Below are positions 8,088 to 15,947 of a DNA stretch of 21,745 nt, in pieces. Origin of the DNA: DATHBP01 sp035296085 (GTDB lineage Bacteria; Actinomycetota; Actinomycetes; Propionibacteriales; Nocardioidaceae); NCBI GenBank assembly GCA_035296085.1, contig DATHBP010000038.1, forward strand, positions 1 through 21,745. Reading direction: 5' to 3'. Made by a program: the position numbers and the translations under genes. The number at the start of each line of letters is the position of its first letter. The first letter of the stretch is position 1. The notes under the pieces were generated by a model. That model was not told the DNA's origin, made no database searches, and saw nothing but the letters and a program-made list of their open reading frames with translations.

Positions 8088-10127
8088 ATGGACTTCAAAC
8101 GGCTCTTCCGCGGCCCCTGGCTGTGGATCATCCTGGGCGTACTGGCCGTGCTCGGCGTGCTGCAGTTCATCTCCTCCAGCAACGGCTATGAAGACATCGA
8201 CACCTCGGAGATGGTCGCCTACATCAACAACGGCGAGGTCGAGACCGCGACGTTCGTGGCGGGGGACCAGGAAGTCCGCGCGACCCTCGTAGACAGCGGC
8301 GACAAGGTCAGCGCGCAGTGGCTCGACAGCCAGGGCCTGCGACTGCTCGACCGCGTCGCCGCCCAGCAAGGGGACGGGGTCGACTATGACGTCGAGGTCC
8401 CCCAGCCGAGCTTCCTCGGGTCGCTGCTGGGCGCGGTGTTGCCGTTCCTGCTCATCATCGTGTTCTTCCTATTCCTGATGAACAACGTGCAGGGCGGCGG
8501 CGGTCGGGTGATGCAGTTCGCCAAGTCGAAGGCGAAGCTCATCACCAAGGACACGCCCAAGACGACGTTCGCCGACGTGGCCGGCTGTCAAGAGGCCATC
8601 GAGGAGCTCGGGGAGATCAAGGAGTTCCTGCAGGAGCCGGCGAAGTTCCAAGCGGTCGGCGCAAAGATCCCCAAGGGCGTGCTGCTGTACGGCCCTCCCG
8701 GCACGGGCAAGACACTGCTGGCACGCGCGGTTGCAGGGGAGGCCGGCGTCCCGTTCTACTCGATCTCCGGCTCGGACTTCGTGGAGATGTTCGTCGGCGT
8801 TGGCGCAAGCCGCGTGCGCGACCTGTTCGAGCAGGCCAAGGAGAACGCTCCGGCGATCGTCTTCATCGACGAGATCGACGCGGTCGGCCGCCACCGCGGT
8901 GCCGGTCTCGGCGGCGGGCACGACGAGCGCGAGCAGACTCTCAACCAGCTGCTGGTGGAGATGGACGGGTTCGACGTCCGCGGCGGGGTGATCTTGATCG
9001 CGGCGACCAACCGGCCCGACATCCTCGACCCGGCCCTGCTGCGGCCGGGCCGCTTCGACCGGCAGATCGGCGTCGACGCGCCCGACCTCGCCGGGCGGCA
9101 CCAGATCCTGCAGGTGCACTCCCGCGGCAAGCCGATGGCGACGGACGTCGACCTGCTCGGGGTCGCCCGGCGTACGCCCGGCTTCACCGGCGCCGACCTC
9201 GCCAACGTGCTCAACGAAGCCGCCTTGCTCACCGCTCGGCAGAACCGCAAGCTGCTCGATGACGAAGCGCTCGACGAGGCCATCGACCGCGTGATCGCCG
9301 GACCTCAGCGGCGCAGCAGGCTGATGAGCGAGAAGGAGAAGAAGATCACCGCCTACCACGAAGGCGGGCACGCGCTGGTGGCGGCGGCACTCCCCAACAC
9401 CGACCCCGTGCACAAGGTCACGATCCTGCCCCGCGGCCGTGCGCTCGGCTACACCATGGTCCTGCCCGACGAGGACAAGTACTCCACGACCCGCAGCGAG
9501 ATGCTCGACAAGCTCGCGTACATGCTGGGCGGACGCGCTGCGGAGGAGCTGGTCTTCCACGACCCGACGACCGGCGCGGCCAACGACATCGACAAGGCAA
9601 CCAGCCTGGCCCGGGCCATGGTGACCCAGTACGGCATGACCGAGCGCATCGGTGCGGTGAAGTTCGGCGAGGACAACAGCGAGCCGTTCCTCGGCCGCGA
9701 CATCGGGCACACACGCAACTACTCCGAAGAGGTGGCCGCGACCGTCGACGGTGAGGTCAAGGCGCTGCTCACGACAGCGCACCAGGAGGCGTTCGACATC
9801 CTGGTCGACAACCGCGACGTCCTCGACGCCCTCGTGCTCGCGTTGCTCGAGCGCGAGACGCTCGACAAGGGCGAGGTAGCGGTGATCTTCGAGCCGGTGC
9901 GGCGCCGGCCAGCACGACCACCGTGGACGGGGTCGCCGACGCGCATCCCGTCGACGCTGCCACCCGTCAAGTCCCCCAACGGCACCGCACCGTCCAACGG
10001 CGCGTCGGAGGGCGCCTCGTCCGACAGCGGGATCATCGTTGCGCCTGGCCCGGACGGGGACCTGCACGGCGGATGGCAAGGCCCGCCGCCGGGAACCCCG
10101 CCGACGCCGCCCTCGCCCGGAGCCTGA
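8088..10127 (+). CDS. ftsH: ATP-dependent zinc metalloprotease FtsH
   Basis: A 679-residue membrane-anchored AAA+ protease that extracts and degrades misassembled membrane proteins and short-lived regulators. Two membrane segments are at residues ~11-29 and ~108-130, with the periplasmic FtsH_ext domain between them. The AAA domain has Walker A GPPGTGKT (202-209), Walker B FIDEID with Asp261/Glu262, and the SRH region TNRPDILDPALLRPGRFDR. The peptidase has HEGGH (424-428), with Asp500 in ANDIDKAT as the likely third zinc ligand. The C-terminal ~70 residues form a Pro/Ser/Gly-rich tail, as in mycobacterial FtsH. folE begins 4 nt after the stop. Translation may depend on the hairpin just upstream. 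Confidence 0.97.
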   Translation: MDFKRLFRGPWLWIILGVLAVLGVLQFISSSNGYEDIDTSEMVAYINNGEVETATFVAGDQEVRATLVDSGDKVSAQWLDSQGLRLLDRVAAQQGDGVDYDVEVPQPSFLGSLLGAVLPFLLIIVFFLFLMNNVQGGGGRVMQFAKSKAKLITKDTPKTTFADVAGCQEAIEELGEIKEFLQEPAKFQAVGAKIPKGVLLYGPPGTGKTLLARAVAGEAGVPFYSISGSDFVEMFVGVGASRVRDLFEQAKENAPAIVFIDEIDAVGRHRGAGLGGGHDEREQTLNQLLVEMDGFDVRGGVILIAATNRPDILDPALLRPGRFDRQIGVDAPDLAGRHQILQVHSRGKPMATDVDLLGVARRTPGFTGADLANVLNEAALLTARQNRKLLDDEALDEAIDRVIAGPQRRSRLMSEKEKKITAYHEGGHALVAAALPNTDPVHKVTILPRGRALGYTMVLPDEDKYSTTRSEMLDKLAYMLGGRAAEELVFHDPTTGAANDIDKATSLARAMVTQYGMTERIGAVKFGEDNSEPFLGRDIGHTRNYSEEVAATVDGEVKALLTTAHQEAFDILVDNRDVLDALVLALLERETLDKGEVAVIFEPVRRRPARPPWTGSPTRIPSTLPPVKSPNGTAPSNGASEGASSDSGIIVAPGPDGDLHGGWQGPPPGTPPTPPSPGA

Positions 10128-10131
10128 GCGG

Positions 10132-10713
10132 GTGGGCGGAGACGCCAATCGGGCGTTCGACCATGAGCGGGCCGCGGCGGCAGTACGCGAGCTGCTCTAC
10201 GCGGTGGGAGAGGATCCCGACCGCGACGGTCTTCGCGACACGCCGGCGCGCGTGGCCCGGACCTACGCCGAGATGTTCGCTGGTCTGCACGCCAGCGCCG
10301 ATGACGTTCTCTCGCCGCAGTTCGAGCTCAGCCACGACGAGATGGTGCTGGTCAAGGACATCGAGGTGTGGTCGATGTGCGAGCACCACCTCGTGCCGTT
10401 CACCGGCAGCGCGCACGTCGGCTACATCCCTGGGGCTGACGGCCGGATCACCGGGTTGTCCAAGCTCGCCCGCCTCGTCGACGTCTTCGCGCGCCGCCCG
10501 CAGGTCCAAGAGCGGCTCACCACCCAGGTGGCGGACACGCTGATGCGCCTGCTCGAACCGCGCGGGGTTCTCGTAGTGGTGGAGGCCGAGCACCTGTGCA
10601 TGACGATGCGAGGGGTGCGCAAGCCAGGCGCCAAGACCGTGACGAGTGCGGTGCGCGGCCAGCTTCGCGATCCCGCCACCCGCGCAGAGGCGATGAGCCT
10701 CATCCTGCGCTGA
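10132..10713 (+). CDS. folE: GTP cyclohydrolase I
   Basis: A 193-residue enzyme for the first step of folate synthesis, GTP to 7,8-dihydroneopterin triphosphate. GTG 10132 is chosen because it lies 4 nt after the ftsH stop with GGAG 9 nt upstream. Longer frames run into low-complexity Arg/Pro sequence inside ftsH. Zinc ligands by family comparison are Cys83 and His86 in MCEHHLVPF and Cys156 in LCMTMRG. EDPDRDGLRDTPARVAR and GLSKLARLVD are family signatures. It is cotranscribed with ftsH by position. The next folate gene is separated by 176 nt containing a large inverted repeat and its own putative -10. Confidence 0.96.
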   Translation: MGGDANRAFDHERAAAAVRELLYAVGEDPDRDGLRDTPARVARTYAEMFAGLHASADDVLSPQFELSHDEMVLVKDIEVWSMCEHHLVPFTGSAHVGYIPGADGRITGLSKLARLVDVFARRPQVQERLTTQVADTLMRLLEPRGVLVVVEAEHLCMTMRGVRKPGAKTVTSAVRGQLRDPATRAEAMSLILR

Positions 10714-10773
10714 GGGACCCGCAGGACGCGCCCCGCCGCCCGACCCTTCCGTCCGCCCCTGCCGCCCGGCCCA

Positions 10774-10859
10774 ATTTGCCTCGTGTTGTAGCCGTTCGGT
10801 GCCTTCACGACGCCGATTGCCGGTGCTTCGGCCCCACTTGACGGCAACACGAGGGAAAT
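10774..10859. repeat. Long inverted repeat between folE and folP-folB
   Basis: ATTTGCCTCGTGTTG (10774-10788) pairs with CAACACGAGGGAAAT (10845-10859) at 14 of 15 positions, including a perfect 10-bp core (10779-10788 with 10845-10854). The 56-nt loop holds a smaller stem, GCCGA (10812-10816) with TCGGC (10828-10832). It could be a terminator of ftsH-folE, a structured RNA or a dyad operator. No U tract follows. Confidence 0.6.
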
Positions 10860-10877
10860 GGGAACGGGCGGCGGCGG

Positions 10878-10883
10878 TACCGT
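10878..10883 (+). promoter_or_regulatory. TAnnnT -10 element, leaderless folP-folB start
   Basis: TACCGT ends 6 nt before the GTG at 10890 and no Shine-Dalgarno is seen, so the folP-folB-folK-DUF3180 transcript may begin at its start codon. No convincing -35 is seen at the right distance. Confidence 0.4.
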
Positions 10884-10889
10884 CGCGGC

Positions 10890-12152
10890 GTGTACGCCGA
10901 GCCGGTCCGCTACGTGGAGGGCCTCCCGCGGCCGGGGCGGTGCCTCGTCATGGGCGTCCTCAACGTGACGCCCGACTCCTTCTCCGATGGGGGCAGCTGG
11001 CTGGACCCCGCGGACGCCGTCACCCACGCGCTTGCGCTGCTGGCCGGTGGAGCCGACCTGATCGACGTCGGTGGGGAGTCGACCCGTCCCGGCTCCGAGC
11101 GGGTCTCGGCAGCGGAGGAGCTGGCTCGGGTGCTGCCGGTGGTGGAGGCGCTCGTCGACGCCGACGCCATCGTCTCGGTCGACACGACCCGGGCCGAGGT
11201 CGCCGCCCAGGCGGTCGACGCAGGCGCCCGACTGGTGAACGACGTCTCGGGTGGCGACGCCGACCCGGAGATGCTGGCCTTCGTGGCGGCGGCGGGTGTC
11301 CCCTACATCTGCATGCACCGGCGGGGTGACGCCGCCGACATGGACGCGCGCGCGACATATCGCGACGTCGTCGCCGAGGTGGCGGCGGAGCTCTCGCACA
11401 AGGCCCAGCGTGCCCTCCAGGCCGGCATCGCGCCCGGTCGCCTCGCGATCGACCCGGGCTTGGGGTTCGCAAAGCTGGGGGACGACAACTGGCGGCTGCT
11501 CGCACACCTCGACTCGCTGCACGCGCTCGGCCACCCCGTCCTCATCGGAGCGTCCCGCAAGCGATTCCTCGGCGCCGCGCTGGCCGACGCTGACGGCTCG
11601 GACCGGCCGATGCCCGAGCGCGACGCCGCGACTGCCGCAGTCTCCGCGCTCGCTGCTCGCTCGGGTGCGTGGGCGGTCCGGGTGCACGACGCGGCATCCT
11701 CGCGCGACGCCGTGACCGTTGCAGCTCGTTGGGCACGGGCCGCTGGTACCCAGCCGGGCGAGCCGGCGGGCACGCACCGCAGAGCCGGCAGGGCGGATCA
11801 CCTGGTGTTGCGGGGGATTACGGCGTTCGGCCGGCATGGCGTTCTCGACTCCGAGCGGCACAGCGGACAGCTCTTCCGCGTCGACGTCGTCCTGGACGTC
11901 GACGCGGCAGACGCGGCCGCCTCCGACGAGCTCTCGGCGACCCTCGACTACGCCGAGGTGGCACAGGCGGTGAAGGCCGATGTCGAGTCCGAGCCGGTCA
12001 ACCTGCTGGAGACGCTTGCCCACCGGCTGGGCGACCTGTGCCTGCGCTGGCCAGCGGTGCAGCGCGTCGAGGTGACCGTGCACAAGCCAGAGGCGCCGAT
12101 GCCGGTCCCGTTCGAGGACGTCTCGATGACCGTCATCCGTAGCCGACCATGA
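10890..12152 (+). CDS. folP: Fused dihydropteroate synthase - dihydroneopterin aldolase (FolP-FolB)
   Basis: One 420-codon frame carries two folate enzymes. Residues ~15-285 are dihydropteroate synthase, which joins 4-aminobenzoate to hydroxymethyl-dihydropterin diphosphate: MGVLNVTPDSFSDGG (21-35), DVGGESTRPG (59-68), SVDTTRAEV, VNDVSGG, and GASRKRFLG with Lys224. After a Gly/Arg/Pro-rich linker (~286-302), residues 303-420 are dihydroneopterin aldolase, with GRHGVLDSER (314-323, Glu322), NLLETLAHRLG and VHKPEAPMP with the likely catalytic Lys399. No stop separates them. An in-frame GTG at 11805, with only a weak AGGG upstream, could allow a separate FolB. In related genomes folP and folB are usually separate neighbours. 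folK overlaps the stop by 4 nt. The GTG start has no Shine-Dalgarno. Confidence 0.9.
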   Translation: MYAEPVRYVEGLPRPGRCLVMGVLNVTPDSFSDGGSWLDPADAVTHALALLAGGADLIDVGGESTRPGSERVSAAEELARVLPVVEALVDADAIVSVDTTRAEVAAQAVDAGARLVNDVSGGDADPEMLAFVAAAGVPYICMHRRGDAADMDARATYRDVVAEVAAELSHKAQRALQAGIAPGRLAIDPGLGFAKLGDDNWRLLAHLDSLHALGHPVLIGASRKRFLGAALADADGSDRPMPERDAATAAVSALAARSGAWAVRVHDAASSRDAVTVAARWARAAGTQPGEPAGTHRRAGRADHLVLRGITAFGRHGVLDSERHSGQLFRVDVVLDVDAADAAASDELSATLDYAEVAQAVKADVESEPVNLLETLAHRLGDLCLRWPAVQRVEVTVHKPEAPMPVPFEDVSMTVIRSRP

Positions 12153-12712
12153 CGCCGACGCCGAGCTCTCGTGGCGTCGACGCCGATGGCCCCGCCGCCG
12201 TAGCGGTTTCACGGCGAGCGGTTGTGGCGTTGGGCAGCAACCTGGGTGACCGGCAGGCCGCTCTCCAGGGGGCGCTGGACCGCCTGGCCGACACGCCTGG
12301 CGTGCGCCTCGTGGCCGCGTCACCGGTCTATGAGAGCGCGCCGGTCGGCGGCCCGGTCGGAGCGGGGGACTACCTCAACGCCGTAGTCGTCATCGACACG
12401 ACGCTCCGCCCGACGCAGCTGCTGGAACAGCTGCACGCCATCGAGAGCTGCTTCGGACGAGTCCGGCGCACTCGCAACGACCCCCGAACCCTTGACCTCG
12501 ATCTCGTCGTACTCGGCTCGCACCTGCAGCGCTCCGCTGAGCTGACGCTGCCGCACCCGCGCGCTGGCGAGCGCCCGTTCGTGCTGCGACCCTGGCTGGA
12601 TGTCGACCCGTCGGCCGAGCTGCCCGGGTCCGGCAGCGTCGCCGACCTCCTCGCCCGGGCCGACACCGACGGGCTCCGGCGCCGCACCGACCTCTCGCTC
12701 GAGCTGCGGTGA
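12149..12712 (+). CDS. folK: Hydroxymethyl-dihydropterin pyrophosphokinase (HPPK)
   Basis: A 187-residue kinase that transfers pyrophosphate from ATP to 6-hydroxymethyl-7,8-dihydropterin, making the substrate of FolP. Recognised by VVALGSNLGDRQAAL near residue 25, SPVYESAPVGG with YLNAVVVIDT, and the ATP/Mg motif DPRTLDLDLVV around residue 111, followed by LTLPHPRAGERPFVLRPW. The N-terminal ~22 residues before the domain are an unconserved Ser/Ala-rich extension. ATG at 12149 overlaps the FolP-FolB stop (ATGA), and the gene's own stop overlaps the next start (GTGA), so the three genes are translationally coupled. Confidence 0.95.
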   Translation: MTPTPSSRGVDADGPAAVAVSRRAVVALGSNLGDRQAALQGALDRLADTPGVRLVAASPVYESAPVGGPVGAGDYLNAVVVIDTTLRPTQLLEQLHAIESCFGRVRRTRNDPRTLDLDLVVLGSHLQRSAELTLPHPRAGERPFVLRPWLDVDPSAELPGSGSVADLLARADTDGLRRRTDLSLELR

Positions 12713-13197
12713 GTGACCAACCCGGGCGCATCCGTACGACCGCCCCGTCCCAGCTCGCGGTGTGTGCGGCCATCGGAGCAGCGCTCGGCTGGTTCGCGGT
12801 GCCGCTGCTCGACCGGCTACGCGGCGTCGTCCCGTCCGTGCCGTGGTCGGCGGTGCTGGCGCTGGCCTTCATCGCGGCCGTGCTGGGAGGGACGGCCTGG
12901 ATCACCTTCCGTGCGATCCACCGGCGACGAGAGCGCATCGACCCGCAGCGCGCGGTGAACCTGCTGGTCCTGGCGAAGGCGAGTGCGCTCGCCGGTGCGG
13001 TGGTCGCCGGCGGCTATCTGGGGTTCGCGGCGCACTACGTCGACAACCTCGACATCGCGTTGCCGCGGGAGCGGGTGACCAGGTCGGTGCTGGCGGCCGC
13101 CGGCGCGGTGCTCGTGTGCATCGGCGGTCTGCTGCTCGAGCTCGCCCTACGGGTGCCCAAAGGCCCAGACGACGACGAAGAGGACGCCGCGGACTAG
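12709..13197 (+). CDS. DUF3180 membrane protein
   Basis: A 162-residue membrane protein of the DUF3180 family, found after folK in Actinobacteria (Rv3605c type). Four hydrophobic segments at ~16-33, ~43-66, ~86-110 and ~124-144 predict four transmembrane helices. The conserved block DPQRAVNLLVLAKASALAGA lies before the third, and the tail is acidic (DDDEEDAAD). GTG at 12709 overlaps the folK stop in a GTGA. Function is unknown; its steady linkage to folate genes is the only clue. It is convergent with the ABC ATPase gene, with 15 nt between stops and no clear terminator. Confidence 0.85.
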   Translation: MSDQPGRIRTTAPSQLAVCAAIGAALGWFAVPLLDRLRGVVPSVPWSAVLALAFIAAVLGGTAWITFRAIHRRRERIDPQRAVNLLVLAKASALAGAVVAGGYLGFAAHYVDNLDIALPRERVTRSVLAAAGAVLVCIGGLLLELALRVPKGPDDDEEDAAD

Positions 13198-13212
13198 CCG
13201 CACCGACGTGGG

Positions 13213-14394
13213 TCAGTTGTGGACGGGCCCGGCCACGCTCACCTGGACGGCTTGGTGCTGGACGCCTTGGTCGTCGGCGCCGATCGAGCGGCGCAGCGCC
13301 TCGTGCAGGGTGGTGGGGGTCAGCACGCCCAAGAACTTCTCGCCGTCGAGCACTGCTACCCAGCCGGCGTCGTGGCGCAGCATCGTGGCAAGCGCGTCCT
13401 TGAGCGGCGCGCCGGCCGGCACCCAGGCGTTCATTCGCGCCGCCCGCTGTGCCACGGTGCCCTCCCCTTCGCAGTGCTCCCGGGCCACCCAGCCCGCCAG
13501 CCGCTGCCCGTCGAGCACGACCGCCCACCGTGCCTGCGCCGCTGCCAGCGCGGAGCCCGCCGCCGCGAGTGAGTCGCCGGCGGCGACGATGGGCGGCCGC
13601 TCCAGGTCGGACTCCTCGACAGGGGTGACGGCCAACCGGCGAAGTCCCCGGTCGGCGCCGACGAACTCGGTCACGAAGTCGTCGGCCGGCGCGCCGAGCA
13701 CCCGCGCCGGGGTGTCGTACTGGGCTAACCTGCCGCCCTGGGCGAACACCGCCACCCGGTCACCGAGACGTACCGCCTCCTCGATGTCGTGGGTCACGAA
13801 CATCACGGTCTTGCCCAGATCTTCTTGCAGCCGCCGGAACTCCTCCTGGAGCCGCAGGCGTACGACCGGGTCGACAGCACCGAACGGCTCGTCCATCAGC
13901 AGTACGGGTGGGTCGGCAGCGAGGGCTCGGGCCACCCCTACCCGCTGGCGCTGCCCGCCGGACAGCTGAGCGGGGTAGCGGTCGGCGTAGGTAGCGGGAT
14001 CCAGACCGACCAGCTCGAGCAGCTCGTCACTGCGCGCCCGGGCTCGCGCCTTGTCCCATCCCAACAGCTTGGGAACGGTGGCCACGTTCGTACGGATGTC
14101 TTGGTGCGGGAACAGGCCGACCTGCTGGATGACGTAACCGATCCGGCGCCGCAGCTCGACCGGGTCGACGTGGGTGACGTCGTCGCCGTCCAGCGTGATC
14201 GTGCCGGAGGTCGGCTCGATGAGCCGGTTGACCATCTTCAGGGTCGTGGACTTCCCGCAACCGGAAGGCCCGACGAGCACGACGAGCTCCCCGCGGGGGA
14301 CGTCGAGGTCCAGCGCCTCGACGGCCACGGTGCCGTCGGCAAACGTCTTGCCGACGCCCTCGAGCCGGATCATCGAGTCTTCGCTACGGTCCAT
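13213..14394 (-). CDS. Osmoprotectant-type ABC transporter ATP-binding protein with CBS domains
   Basis: A 393-residue ATPase of the glycine-betaine/choline importer family (OpuCA/ProV type). ATG at 14394 has GAGAGG about 7 nt upstream. Walker A GPSGCGKST is at 42-50, the signature LSGGQRQRV at 144-152, and Walker B LLMDE has Asp168/Glu169; QQVGLFPHQDIRTNV and the switch MFVTHDIEEA also fit. The C-terminal ~140 residues form two CBS-like modules ending LGVLTPTTLHEALRRSI. Such modules sense ionic strength or nucleotides in OpuA. The gene is divergent from its permeases: its start codon lies 3 bp from the permease GTG on the other strand, so the promoters must lie inside each other's coding sequence. 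Confidence 0.9.
   Translation of the reverse strand: MDRSEDSMIRLEGVGKTFADGTVAVEALDLDVPRGELVVLVGPSGCGKSTTLKMVNRLIEPTSGTITLDGDDVTHVDPVELRRRIGYVIQQVGLFPHQDIRTNVATVPKLLGWDKARARARSDELLELVGLDPATYADRYPAQLSGGQRQRVGVARALAADPPVLLMDEPFGAVDPVVRLRLQEEFRRLQEDLGKTVMFVTHDIEEAVRLGDRVAVFAQGGRLAQYDTPARVLGAPADDFVTEFVGADRGLRRLAVTPVEESDLERPPIVAAGDSLAAAGSALAAAQARWAVVLDGQRLAGWVAREHCEGEGTVAQRAARMNAWVPAGAPLKDALATMLRHDAGWVAVLDGEKFLGVLTPTTLHEALRRSIGADDQGVQHQAVQVSVAGPVHN
14385..14390 (+). promoter_or_regulatory. TAnnnT -10 element, leaderless permease start
   Basis: TACGGT ends 7 nt before the GTG at 14398, with no Shine-Dalgarno between. The element lies inside the first codons of the divergent ATPase gene, so transcription of one gene starts within the other. 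Confidence 0.4.
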
Positions 14395-14397
14395 CGC

Positions 14398-15096
14398 GTG
14401 ACCTCTCTGGGTGTCGCACCGGACGCCAGCTGTCTGATCGACAACGCCTGGATCTGTGCCGAGTACCTGCGCACCAGGCAAGGGGAGCTCGTCGACGCCA
14501 CCGAACAGCACCTGATTATCACCGTTGCGTCGGTGGCGCTCGGTCTCGTGGTGGCGCTGCCGCTGGCGTTGCTCGCACGACGCTATCGAAGGGCCGAGGC
14601 GGCGGTCCTCGGCACAGCCACCGGCCTCTACACCGTGCCGTCCCTCGCCTTGTTCTCGCTGCTGCTCCCGTTCACCGGGCTCGGCAAGGACACGGTCATC
14701 ATCGGGATGGCTCTGTACTCCCTGACGATCCTGGTGCGGAACTTGATCGCGGGGCTCGACGGCGTGCCCACCGATGTGGTCGAAGCGGCCAGGGGGATGG
14801 GGTACGGAGCGGCTCGAATGCTCGTCCGCGTCGAGCTGCCGCTGGCGTTGCCCGCGATCATGGCCGGGGTACGGGTGGCGACGGTCTCGACGGTGGCGCT
14901 CACCACCGTCGGGGCGATCGTGGGGGCCGGCGGGCTCGGCACGCTGCTGTACGAGGCGTTCCCCTCACAGTTCAAGGCGCAGATCCTCGCCGCGAGCGTG
15001 CTGTGCGTTCTGCTGGCGGTCGTGCTGGACGTCGCACTGCTCGGAGCTCAGCGGCTGATGACGCCGTGGGCCGCCGACAGGAGCCGCAACCGATGA
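14398..15096 (+). CDS. Osmoprotectant ABC transporter permease 1
   Basis: A 232-residue inner-membrane permease (BPD_transp_1, OpuCB type). Several hydrophobic segments run from ~45 onward. The ATPase-docking EAA loop is EAARGMGYGAARMLVRVELP, followed by ALPAIMAGVRVATVSTVALTTVGA and the family's GAGGLGTLLYEAF. GTG 14398 is the best start: it fits normal family length and lies 7 nt after TACGGT. Upstream sequence in the same frame is antisense to the ATPase. The stop overlaps the next start in an ATGA, so the two permeases are coupled and likely act as a heterodimer with the divergent ATPase and the downstream lipoprotein. Confidence 0.88.
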   Translation: MTSLGVAPDASCLIDNAWICAEYLRTRQGELVDATEQHLIITVASVALGLVVALPLALLARRYRRAEAAVLGTATGLYTVPSLALFSLLLPFTGLGKDTVIIGMALYSLTILVRNLIAGLDGVPTDVVEAARGMGYGAARMLVRVELPLALPAIMAGVRVATVSTVALTTVGAIVGAGGLGTLLYEAFPSQFKAQILAASVLCVLLAVVLDVALLGAQRLMTPWAADRSRNR

Positions 15097-15821
15097 ACGC
15101 GTTCAGTGCCGCCCTGGACTGGCTCACCGACCCTGAGCACTGGAGCGGCGGCAGCGGGGTCCCGGCGCTCTTGCTGCAGCACGTCCTCCTCACGGCCACC
15201 AGCCTCGTGGTGGCCTTGTGCGTCGCCCTACCAGTGGCGCTGTGGCTCGGACATCTCGGCAAGGGCGGTGCGCTGGCGATCAATATCTCTAACATCGGCC
15301 GCGCGATCCCGACGTTCGCCGTCTTGATCCTGCTCGCCGTGGGCGTCGTCGGGAGCGGAGTGTTCGGGCCGTATGGGCGCACGGGGCTCGCCACTCTTAT
15401 CGCCTTGGTGGTCTTCGCGCTGCCGCCGATCGTCACCAATGCCTACGTCGGCATGCGGGAGGTCGACCGGGACACCGTGGAGGCCGCCCGCGGCATGGGA
15501 ATGCGCGGTTGGCAGCTGTTCACCCAGGTGGAGCTGCCACTGGCGATCCCGCTCGTGATGGCCGGAGTGCGCCTGGCCGTCGTGCAGGTGTGGGCGACGG
15601 CCACCCTGGCGGCGCTGGTGGACGGTCCCGGCCTCGGCAACATCATCGTCGAGGGCTTCGGGCTGCAGAATTACGGCCAGGTGCTCGCCGGGGCGGTGAT
15701 CGTGGCCGGGCTGGCATTGCTCCTCGAAGTGGCACTCTCGCTGCTGCAGCGGGCCGTCGACCCGCTGCGGTCGGCCCGACGTCAGACCGCAGCGCGAACC
15801 GCGCCAGCGACAAGCACGTAA
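15093..15821 (+). CDS. Osmoprotectant ABC transporter permease 2
   Basis: A 242-residue partner permease (OpuCD type) of the same family. ATG 15093 overlaps the previous stop, with AGGAG 9 nt upstream. The first hydrophobic segment is LLLQHVLLTATSLVVALCVA, and the ALWLGHLGKGGALAINISN and GRAIPTFAVLILLAVG motifs are typical of betaine/carnitine/choline permeases. The EAA loop is EAARGMGMRGWQLFTQVELP, followed by AIPLVMAGVRLAVVQVWATA and DGPGLGNIIVEGF. The substrate class (betaine, choline, carnitine or similar) is inferred from family. The receptor gene follows after 126 nt rather than overlapping. Confidence 0.9.
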   Translation: MNAFSAALDWLTDPEHWSGGSGVPALLLQHVLLTATSLVVALCVALPVALWLGHLGKGGALAINISNIGRAIPTFAVLILLAVGVVGSGVFGPYGRTGLATLIALVVFALPPIVTNAYVGMREVDRDTVEAARGMGMRGWQLFTQVELPLAIPLVMAGVRLAVVQVWATATLAALVDGPGLGNIIVEGFGLQNYGQVLAGAVIVAGLALLLEVALSLLQRAVDPLRSARRQTAARTAPATST

Positions 15822-15907
15822 CGACTCAGCCACGCTGGTTGAATCTGGGTTGCCAGCCATGTTAGGTAGGCCGGGAATGGGTGCCGCCCGGCGCCTGACC
15901 TGACACG

Positions 15908-15924
15908 CGTGGGCCCCGCCCACG
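15908..15924 (+). other. Short perfect hairpin before the receptor gene
   Basis: CGTGGGC (15908-15914) and GCCCACG (15918-15924) form a 7-bp stem with a CCC loop, 23 nt before the receptor ATG. In the 126-nt gap after permease 2 it could be a processing or partial termination point that sets receptor levels apart from permease levels. A weak TTGAAT (15839-15844), 17 nt, TTAGGT (15862-15867) pair upstream is a poor promoter candidate. Confidence 0.35.
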
Positions 15925-15947
15925 GGACACAGAAGGCGGTGCACCGG

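Noticed and set aside
8469..10148. 559-codon minus-strand open frame opposite ftsH.
   Set aside because: It is the mirror of the ftsH coding frame, with no recognisable domain or ribosome site.
10838..10843. TTGACG, a near-perfect -35 hexamer before folP-folB.
   Set aside because: The nearest good -10 (TACCGT at 10878) is 34 nt away, and no -10 is seen at 16-19 nt.
10422..12323. 633-codon open frame on the minus strand opposite folE, folP-folB and folK.
   Set aside because: High GC makes long antisense frames common; the translation is Arg/Gly/His-rich with no family features, while the plus strand has three clear enzymes.
13789..14397. N-terminal extension of permease 1 in the same frame.
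   Set aside because: This stretch is antisense to the ABC ATPase; the permease family begins near GTG 14398.
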